DNA of 64,000 bases from Leptospira interrogans (GTDB lineage: Bacteria; Spirochaetota; Leptospiria; Leptospirales; Leptospiraceae), in the NCBI RefSeq assembly GCF_900156205.1, contig NZ_FTNA01000004.1, forward strand, positions 161,690 to 225,689, written 5' to 3'. How positions within the stretch are numbered: position 1 is the stretch's first letter; every line of letters begins with the position of its first letter. The notes under the pieces were generated by a model. It was not told the DNA's origin. It searched no databases and saw only the letters and a program-made list of their open reading frames with translations. The position numbers and the translations under genes were made by a program. Below are positions 51,508-64,000 of the stretch, piece by piece.

Positions 51508-53475
51508 TTAAAGGGGTTCTCTTTTGATACCGTCTTCTAAAATTTTATTGATCCTATCTATATTCTTTAAGGAAAGATTGATTTCGATTGGATTGCCTAT
51601 TTTCACGATACTTTCGTAAATCTTTCTTGCAGCCAGAAAATCTTTTTCTTCCTCTAAAAGAACCGATAATCTTTTCATTGCCAAAGTAACCGGAGTGGAA
51701 TTCAATTTAGTTCGAATCATTCCAAGACGACTTGTAGATTCCTGAAAATCTAAGTCCTTCAAACGATACTGCGCCATAGTAGAATCATCCGTTTTCTCCA
51801 AAAGATTTCTCTTGATAAAAAGAATTTCTTTTTTAAGATCCGAATTTTTATTCTCTTCTACTTTATAAATATCTTTTAAACGTTCGTAAGAACGAATGGC
51901 TGAATTCAAAGAAAGTTTTTCTTCCTTTGGCTTTTTACGATACGAATATAGTTTAGAAATACCTAATTCTGCAAGAAATTCTTGGCGATAAAGTTCACAC
52001 ATCTCCAAAAACGTAAGACCGGAAGTTTCCGGATTTGTACGTTCCTTTAACCAGATTCCATAATAAAAAGCAGCACGTTCTAAATCCCCGGTTCTATTTT
52101 CAAAAAAAGAACCAAGTTCGTATGAAAATTGAATTCTCTTTTTAAAATCCGTTTCGGCTTTATAATAAAGTTCATAAAAGGAAGAAGCTAAAACATTTTG
52201 TTTCAGTTCCGTATAAAGGGAAGCGATTGAAAAATAGATTTCCGCAAGTTTGGATTCTTCTATCTTTTCGCCACGAGCAAGTTCTAAATACTTTTTATAA
52301 AAGTCGATCGCCTTTGCTTTTTTACCAGAAGATTTAAGTTCCTTTGCAAGATCCAAAACTGGTTCCTTCATCATAGGATCCAGCTTAGTAGCGAGTTCCC
52401 AAAGCGCCGCTGTCGCATAAAAATCAGTGTTACGTTTATAATCAAATAAAACAAAAATCCCACTTCCAGCAATACCTAAACGATTCACAACTTTCAGTCT
52501 TTCTTTATTTTCGTTTTCTGATTGTTTTACAAGTCCGGCCAAATAATAAATTACTTCCGCATCCTCTTTGGATTTTTTACTTCTAAAAACTTCGTAGGAA
52601 TTCAACTTAGAATCATTATATTCTTTTTGTTTAATTTTAAGATCCATTTCGGATTGTTTAATTTTTTCCCGATAACTAACAAGATCTATTTCGGTTAACG
52701 TTTTTTCGTAACTTTCTCCATTTTGTCTTCGTTCTGTGATTTTAGTTTCTTTTCCACGTGCAAGATTAGCCTCAAACAGATGATAAAAGTCTTTGGAATT
52801 TTTGAGATCTTTTTTCGATTTTTCCAAATTTTCAATGGATTGTTTATGAGAAAGTGCACCTTGTTTTTCAGTAGGATCGAAAATTTCAGCCAACCTTCTT
52901 TCATCTAAATACTCTTCTTCAGTATGGCTAAAATCCCTGTAACGAATCGCAGCAAGAGCAGATTCGATCGCTTTTGCATTTTGTTTTTTTTTGTCGTATT
53001 CTTTAGAAAGAAGCATGTGTAATTCAAATAAAATCGGAGAATCTCTCATCATTCCCGAAGGAGTGAGTTTAGAAAACATGTTCAGAATCAAAAGTCGGAT
53101 CGTATTCCGGTTAGTATTCTCATCGAAAATTTTTCCGAGTCTTTTTTCTTCTTCAATTCTTCTCGAATCTATAAACTGGGAATAATATTGGCCCAAAACC
53201 TTTTGAATTTCAGAAATCGAATCTTTAGAAGGATCTTGAAGTGATTGACGCAGACCATTTAAGTCTTGTTCGGTGATCTTTACCGAAGGGGGGTCATATA
53301 AATTTTTGGAATCGTATCTTCTATCTTGTTCGTCCGCAAAAATAGAAAACGTTCCGAGGCACAATAAAATAAAAATTATTGATTGAGTAAAATTTAAAAA
53401 GCTAAAACGACTTTGACCAAAACCGTCTCTATCGGACCAACTCCGATTTTGGAAATTGTTTTTTTCATCCGACAT
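51508..53475 (-). CDS. Large TPR-like exported protein
   Basis: A 655-residue protein. Residues 28-48 form a hydrophobic segment ([20 protein letters not shown]) that may be a signal or an anchor. The rest is alpha-helical, with TPR-like repeats between about 350 and 520 ([20 protein letters not shown]). A coiled-coil stretch lies around 225-300. Its start overlaps the end of cheW by 11 bases, so it is translated with cheW, but a role in chemotaxis is not shown. Confidence 0.78.
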   Translation of the reverse strand: MSDEKNNFQNRSWSDRDGFGQSRFSFLNFTQSIIFILLCLGTFSIFADEQDRRYDSKNLYDPPSVKITEQDLNGLRQSLQDPSKDSISEIQKVLGQYYSQFIDSRRIEEEKRLGKIFDENTNRNTIRLLILNMFSKLTPSGMMRDSPILFELHMLLSKEYDKKKQNAKAIESALAAIRYRDFSHTEEEYLDERRLAEIFDPTEKQGALSHKQSIENLEKSKKDLKNSKDFYHLFEANLARGKETKITERRQNGESYEKTLTEIDLVSYREKIKQSEMDLKIKQKEYNDSKLNSYEVFRSKKSKEDAEVIYYLAGLVKQSENENKERLKVVNRLGIAGSGIFVLFDYKRNTDFYATAALWELATKLDPMMKEPVLDLAKELKSSGKKAKAIDFYKKYLELARGEKIEESKLAEIYFSIASLYTELKQNVLASSFYELYYKAETDFKKRIQFSYELGSFFENRTGDLERAAFYYGIWLKERTNPETSGLTFLEMCELYRQEFLAELGISKLYSYRKKPKEEKLSLNSAIRSYERLKDIYKVEENKNSDLKKEILFIKRNLLEKTDDSTMAQYRLKDLDFQESTSRLGMIRTKLNSTPVTLAMKRLSVLLEEEKDFLAARKIYESIVKIGNPIEINLSLKNIDRINKILEDGIKREPL

Positions 53476-53929
53476 TGTTTCCCAATTCGGTTAATTCTTC
53501 CGTTCCCAAAATCTTTTCCACGTCTATGATAATGATAAATCGATCGTCTTTCTTTCCGATACCTGTAATATATCTTCCGGAAATCCCTTTTACAGAAGGT
53601 GGAGGAGGATTGATGGACTCTGGTGGAAATAAAACCACGTTAGCCACCTTATCCACAATAATTCCAACAGATTGGCCACTTACTTTGACCACGATCGCTC
53701 TATCATAAGCCATTTCTCCTTCTCTAGGAACAGTAAGTTTAATCGCCAGATCTACCATTTTGACCACTTTACCACGTATATCCATAATCCCTGCAAAATA
53801 AGTTTTTGCTTTTGGAATTCTAATTAAATTGTGAATCTTAATGATCTCGTCTACTAAGGAAATAGGAATCGCATATTCTTCATCTCCCAAGCTGAACAAA
53901 ATGTATTGGTGGTCTATTTCGGATGACAT
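53465..53929 (-). CDS. cheW: CheW chemotaxis adaptor
   Basis: A 154-residue adaptor that couples chemoreceptors to the kinase CheA. It is a single CheW domain: [21 protein letters not shown] at the N-terminus, [17 protein letters not shown] in the centre, and [16 protein letters not shown] and [19 protein letters not shown] near the end, as in the family. It overlaps the TPR gene downstream and follows the membrane-protein gene by 8 bases. It is one of several cheW genes expected in a spirochaete. Confidence 0.93.
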   Translation of the reverse strand: MSSEIDHQYILFSLGDEEYAIPISLVDEIIKIHNLIRIPKAKTYFAGIMDIRGKVVKMVDLAIKLTVPREGEMAYDRAIVVKVSGQSVGIIVDKVANVVLFPPESINPPPPSVKGISGRYITGIGKKDDRFIIIIDVEKILGTEELTELGNNVG

Positions 53930-53934
53930 GATTT

Positions 53935-54675
<741 letters not shown>

Positions 54676-54736
54676 ACCAATTTATCGGTAGAAATAAAAA
54701 TGGGCTTAACTATCTTAAAATATTCTCTAGCTTGAT

Positions 54737-54756
54737 TCCGGGATTTTGGTCCCGGA
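54737..54756. other. Short GC-rich hairpin, possible terminator
   Basis: Stem TCCGGGA/TCCCGGA with a 6-base loop, between the COX24-like gene and the membrane-protein gene. The flanks are not clearly T-rich on the minus strand, so function is uncertain. Confidence 0.35.
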
Positions 54757-54770
54757 GAAAAATCTACGGA

Positions 54771-54882
<112 letters not shown>

Positions 54883-54895
54883 TCCTTCCTGTCAA

Positions 54896-57098
<2,203 letters not shown>

Positions 57099-57106
57099 AT
57101 TTCCGT

Positions 57107-58000
<894 letters not shown>

Positions 58001-58009
58001 AGAAGAAGA

Positions 58010-58486
<477 letters not shown>

Positions 58487-58851
58487 CGGAATTGACCATG
58501 TTATGTGAGAGGTAGCGACATTCAAGCAGAAATCAATTATAGCCTCTTACTTGAAGGACGGGCAAAAACCTTAACCGATTTTTGAAAAAAACGCAAGGAA
58601 AAGAATCCGTTGATTTTCCTTTTTTTGATTTTTAAAAATAGAACTTTTCTTAAGAGATAGCTTTTAAAGCTAAACTGACGTATTTATACTCGTTTCTTTT
58701 TTTGAGGTTTTAAAATACGATCTAAAAATACAGTTAACTCTACTCGAGAACTATAAAATCGAGTTTTTAGTATTCGTCTCAAAATTTATGTTACTCTATT
58801 CTGTAAAAACGAATTTCCATTTCTAAATTGTATTAAAAGGAGAATCCAATT
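58487..58851. other. Divergent intergenic region before FYDLN gene / pdxJ
   Basis: 365 bases holding the promoters of the FYDLN-miaA-hfq run and of pdxJ. A stretch at about 58745-58800 (GAACTATAAAATCGAG then CGTCTCAAAATTTATG) resembles sequence upstream of the DUF3015 pair. No gene. Confidence 0.4.
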
Positions 58852-59604
58852 TTGAAAGTCAAACTCAGCGTAAATATCAATAAAATCGCAACTCTACGTA
58901 ATTCAAGAGGGGGAAATATTCCAGATCTTTTATATTTTGCAAATTTGGTTTTGAAAGCCGGGGCGCACGGGATTACGGTTCATCCCAGAGAAGACGAAAG
59001 ACATATTCGAAAAGAAGACGTTTTTATTTTAAAGGAATTTATTGATTCTTACAATCGAAAGAATAATACAAATATCGAATATAATTTAGAAGGAGAACCC
59101 TCTCCCCGCTTTTTAGATTTGGTTCTAAAAACAAAACCAGACCAGGCGACTCTCGTTCCAGTAACCCCAGGAGAAATTACTTCGGATCACGGATTCGATT
59201 TTGAAAAAGACATGGAAATCCTTTCCGAATATTCTAAAATTCTAAAGAAAGATAAGATACGAGTTTCCCTTTTTGTAGAAACCGGTCTGAAAAACCTAAA
59301 ACTCGCCTCTTTGTCCGGCGCGGATCGAGTAGAATTTTATACGGGTCCTTTTGCAGAAGCATTCGATCATTCTCCTCAAATTGGAAAAAAACGTTTTGAA
59401 ACCGAGTATGTTCCGGCCGCTACTGAAATTCTAAATCAAAAAATGGGAATCAACGCCGGTCACGATCTGGATCATAATAATCTGAAAATTTTTTCCCAAC
59501 TTCCAGGTCTCCAAGAAGTGTCCATCGGACATAGATTGATTTCTAGAGCCTTGGAAACCGGAATCGATCAAAGTGTTAAGGATTATCTTCAAGCTCTTTC
59601 GTAA
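58852..59604 (+). CDS. pdxJ: Pyridoxine 5'-phosphate synthase PdxJ
   Basis: A 250-residue TIM-barrel enzyme that condenses amino-acetone phosphate with deoxyxylulose 5-phosphate to make pyridoxine phosphate. It shows [16 protein letters not shown] at the N-terminus, [31 protein letters not shown] and the C-terminal [12 protein letters not shown]. The start is a TTG: an AAAAGGAGAATC ribosome site lies at the right distance and no ATG competes. It is convergent with the TPR gene; the two stops overlap by 29 bases. Confidence 0.94.
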   Translation: MKVKLSVNINKIATLRNSRGGNIPDLLYFANLVLKAGAHGITVHPREDERHIRKEDVFILKEFIDSYNRKNNTNIEYNLEGEPSPRFLDLVLKTKPDQATLVPVTPGEITSDHGFDFEKDMEILSEYSKILKKDKIRVSLFVETGLKNLKLASLSGADRVEFYTGPFAEAFDHSPQIGKKRFETEYVPAATEILNQKMGINAGHDLDHNNLKIFSQLPGLQEVSIGHRLISRALETGIDQSVKDYLQALS

Positions 59605-60536
59605 GATGTCTAAATCCTTCAAAACTAGGATCTCCTTGAATCAAATAAAAGGCTGCTTTTTTGAGATTTAGAGCCAAATTTTTAGATTGTTGACTCTTTT
59701 GAGAAACCTTTTCTAGACTTTCTTTGAACTTTTTCAAGTGTTCTACGGCTTGTATTTTATTTTTGGATCGTACGGATTGCCTAAATTCCTTCCAAGTTTT
59801 TGTGACTTCCTGATTTGGAATCTGCATCTTTTCTAAGGTTTGTCTACGTACAGTACCACTTACATCCCAAACCTCTTTATACGGATGTGAATTTTCTAGA
59901 AATTTATAATATTCTTTTATATAATTTACTTCATTCGGCTTTAAGTGAACCAGAGATTCCGATTCTCCCACACATTCCGCAAAAATTCCTTTTTGTAAGG
60001 ATTCCTTTCCGATTTCTTTCAAAGCGGCCAGTACAATCAAATCCGAAAGCGTTTCGTTCTTTTTTCCTTCTTTACAGTTTTTAATCGCTCTGAAATATCT
60101 CTTCTCTACTTCGTCTACGGAAAGCGCTTCTCCCTGCTCTAACTCCAAATGATACGCGATCTGAAATACCTGATCTCTGTAAAGACTATCAGACGGATCT
60201 GCCTTTCTGGCTCGAAGCGCATATTCCAATGCTTCGGAATAATTTTTTGAAGAGGCTAAAAGTATAGAAAGATTATAGCAAGACAAAGCTCGATCCGGAT
60301 GTAAGGATCTACAACTGGACTTAAGTAGCTTAACGGAAGATTCCCTTTCTTCCGGGGTTCCGTAAAATTCCAGAATCGCCTGTTCTTGGACCATCTCTAA
60401 GGCAAACCTTCCTGAACCGGGCATGGAAATAGTAGAACAGTAAAATCCAAAAATCAATAAGACAAAACTTACATTCCAAAGAGATTGACACTTTGAGATT
60501 TCAATAGAGAATGAACTGAAAATTTTCTGAAAGGAC

Positions 60537-60538
<2 letters not shown>
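59576..60538 (-). CDS. TPR-containing exported protein
   Basis: A 320-residue protein starting at the ATG at 60538. Residues 23-40 are hydrophobic, ending FGFYC, a possible lipobox. TPR-like helices follow ([20 protein letters not shown] and a [24 protein letters not shown] stretch), and the C-terminal third is a charged coiled coil. The start codon overlaps that of the divergent protease gene (CATG). A longer upstream frame to 60658 exists but lies inside the protease gene and is rejected. Confidence 0.78.
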
Positions 60539-62360
<1,822 letters not shown>

Positions 62361-62361
62361 A

Positions 62362-63960
62362 ATGCCCCGTATCAAAACGGACTTTTTAGTCCTAGGGAGC
62401 GGAATTACAGGTCTTTTTGCGGCCTTAAAACTCGCTCCCTACGGCTCCGTAATCATAATCACAAAAAAATCGGACTATGAATCCAACACAAACTATGCAC
62501 AAGGTGGGATCGCTTCCGTATTTGCAGAAGGAGATAAGCTAGAAGATCACGTAAGAGATACTCTAGAAGCAGGAGCCTGGCTTTGTGATCCTGCGGCGGT
62601 TCAAGTTTTAGTAGAAGAAGGGCCTCCTCTAGTAAAAGAACTTTTAAATTATGGAGTTCCGTTCAATTTAGAACCTTCCGGTAAATTTGATCTTTCCAGA
62701 GAAGGGGGGCACGGTAAAAACCGAATTGTACACGCACACGACAGAACCGGAAGAGAAATCGAAAAAACTCTTTTAAATGTAGTAAAACAAAATATAAACA
62801 TTCAGATATTAGAATATCATACTTTAGTAGATTTAATTACTCCACATCATTTAAAACAAAAAGGTTTAATCTGTTACGGGGCCTACGTCCTTTCCAACCA
62901 TACGGGAGAAGTATTTCCTATTTTAGCAAGAGAAACAATTCTTGCCACCGGCGGAGCAGGCCAGGTTTATTCTCATACCACTAATCCTAAAATCGCTACC
63001 GGAGACGGTGTAGCTTCTGCATACAGAGCGGGTGCCCTGATTAAAAACATGGAATTCTATCAATTTCATCCTACTGCACTTTATCACAAAGACGGAAATT
63101 CTTTTTTGATCTCAGAAGCGGTACGTGGTAAAGGAGCAATTTTACTCAATCGAGACGGCGAAACGTTTATGAAACGTTATCATCCTATGGGCGATCTGGC
63201 TCCTAGGGACGTGGTAGCAAGAGCCATAGATTCAGAGATGAAAAAAAGAGGAGAAGCTCATGTTTGGTTGGACGTTACACACCTTCCTTCTTCTCAAATT
63301 AGAGAATCCTTTCCTTCCATTTATGAAAAATGTAAGGAACTGGGTATTGATATCACCACGGATCGGATTCCGGTCGTTCCGGTTGCACATTTTTTATGTG
63401 GAGGTGTAGCTTCGGATTTAGAAGGTAGAACTACGATTTCTAATCTTTCAGCAGCTGGAGAAACCGCTTGTACTGGTGTTCACGGTGGCAACCGTCTTGC
63501 TTCTAACAGTCTTTTAGAATGTCTCGTATTCTCTAATCGGATCGCTGGAAGAATTTCAAAAGAAAGTCCGAAATTTACCAAAGCACACGATGAAATTCCT
63601 TCTTGGAACAAAGAGGGTATGGTCAACACAGAAGAGTGGGTTTTGATTTCTCACGATCTAAACGAAATTAAAAATACGATGAGCAATTACGTTGGAATCG
63701 TCCGCTCTAATCTCAGATTAGAAAGGGCAAAACGTAGAATGGATCTGATCTACGACGAAGTAAAGGACTACTACAATCGAACCGTGATCACAAATCCACT
63801 CATCGAATTGCGTAACTTGGTAATTGTAGGAGAACTGATCATTCGTTCTGCACTTGCCAGAAAAGAAAGTAGAGGTCTTCATTTTTCCACAGATTATCCT
63901 GAAAATAGAAATCCTTCTAGAATAGATACGGAAATCAGAAACGAAAAAGTTCTTCTTTGA
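62362..63960 (+). CDS. nadB: L-aspartate oxidase NadB
   Basis: A 532-residue flavoprotein that oxidises L-aspartate to iminoaspartate in NAD synthesis. The dinucleotide-binding fold [17 protein letters not shown] is at the N-terminus, followed by [37 protein letters not shown] and [15 protein letters not shown], with [16 protein letters not shown] after. All are typical of NadB; the C-terminal helical domain is complete. It directly follows the protease gene, so they may be co-transcribed. Confidence 0.95.
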   Translation: MPRIKTDFLVLGSGITGLFAALKLAPYGSVIIITKKSDYESNTNYAQGGIASVFAEGDKLEDHVRDTLEAGAWLCDPAAVQVLVEEGPPLVKELLNYGVPFNLEPSGKFDLSREGGHGKNRIVHAHDRTGREIEKTLLNVVKQNINIQILEYHTLVDLITPHHLKQKGLICYGAYVLSNHTGEVFPILARETILATGGAGQVYSHTTNPKIATGDGVASAYRAGALIKNMEFYQFHPTALYHKDGNSFLISEAVRGKGAILLNRDGETFMKRYHPMGDLAPRDVVARAIDSEMKKRGEAHVWLDVTHLPSSQIRESFPSIYEKCKELGIDITTDRIPVVPVAHFLCGGVASDLEGRTTISNLSAAGETACTGVHGGNRLASNSLLECLVFSNRIAGRISKESPKFTKAHDEIPSWNKEGMVNTEEWVLISHDLNEIKNTMSNYVGIVRSNLRLERAKRRMDLIYDEVKDYYNRTVITNPLIELRNLVIVGELIIRSALARKESRGLHFSTDYPENRNPSRIDTEIRNEKVLL

Positions 63961-64000
63961 TTTAGAAATTGTGGGAACTATTACAAAATCTGAATCTACT
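63961..64000. repeat. Start of another dispersed short repeat
   Basis: TTGTGGGAACTATTACAAAATC matches the TGTGGGAACTACTAC-type motif seen in families A and E; the element continues beyond the window. Confidence 0.5.

Overview
The window looks like chromosomal DNA of a pathogenic Leptospira, probably of the L. interrogans group. The evidence is the low GC content, abundant lipoproteins with loose spirochaetal lipoboxes, a Leptospira-type leucine-rich-repeat protein, an O-antigen (rfb) locus that ends at a MarR/EPS-type regulator gene, and frequent TTG starts. The species call is inference from gene content, not from a marker gene.

Layout. Positions 1-7182 (minus strand) are the promoter-proximal end of the LPS O-antigen locus: a winged-helix regulator, GDP-fucose synthase, an FAD oxidoreductase, a phosphoheptose-isomerase-like SIS protein, an epimerase, a sugar nucleotidyltransferase, an HldE-like bifunctional protein with swapped domain order, and a second epimerase that runs off the left edge. 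They are packed with overlaps such as ATGA, so they look like one operon that makes activated heptose and deoxysugar precursors. Positions 7183-18068 are gene-poor and full of nested short mobile repeats. Set among them are a lysine-rich protein, two tandem SBBP beta-propeller lipoproteins, and an hsp20 pair preceded by two CIRCE-like HrcA operators.

Positions 18069-31443 carry a DUF486 protein, an RlaP-like nucleotidyltransferase, and a copper-related minus-strand set (a cupredoxin/beta-helix/membrane fusion, a small PLDc_N protein, a two-domain multicopper-oxidase-like protein, and a Sco protein further on). Then come a HisKA_2 kinase, a catalytically degraded OXA-like lipoprotein, a CPA2 antiporter, an orphan N4/N6 DNA methyltransferase and a DUF4395 protein. 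Positions 31791-46224 hold an RND metal pump without its partners, a DUF4105 protein, a lipoprotein hydrolase, two DUF3015 paralogues, three small secreted or lipid-anchored proteins, a long ThyX and a class I aldolase. Positions 46225-48326 hold MITEs, an LRR protein with a decayed 5' end and an IS110-type transposase remnant.

Positions 48327-64000 are denser housekeeping DNA: a REC-PAS-kinase, a CBS protein, and a nine-gene minus-strand run (FYDLN zinc ribbon, miaA, hfq, an SPFH protein, a ManC-like enzyme, a 30-residue COX24/bS22-like protein, a membrane protein, cheW and a TPR protein). After it come pdxJ, a TPR protein, a C-terminal processing protease and nadB.

The two most notable things are the copper cluster at 20322-23716, whose three-domain fusion I cannot match to a described system, and the repeat landscape. 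The repeats include two MITE families whose copies sit between TA dinucleotides, and a third element with a 9-bp target duplication and a 36-bp hairpin-forming tandem repeat. Several of these are inserted inside older repeat elements.
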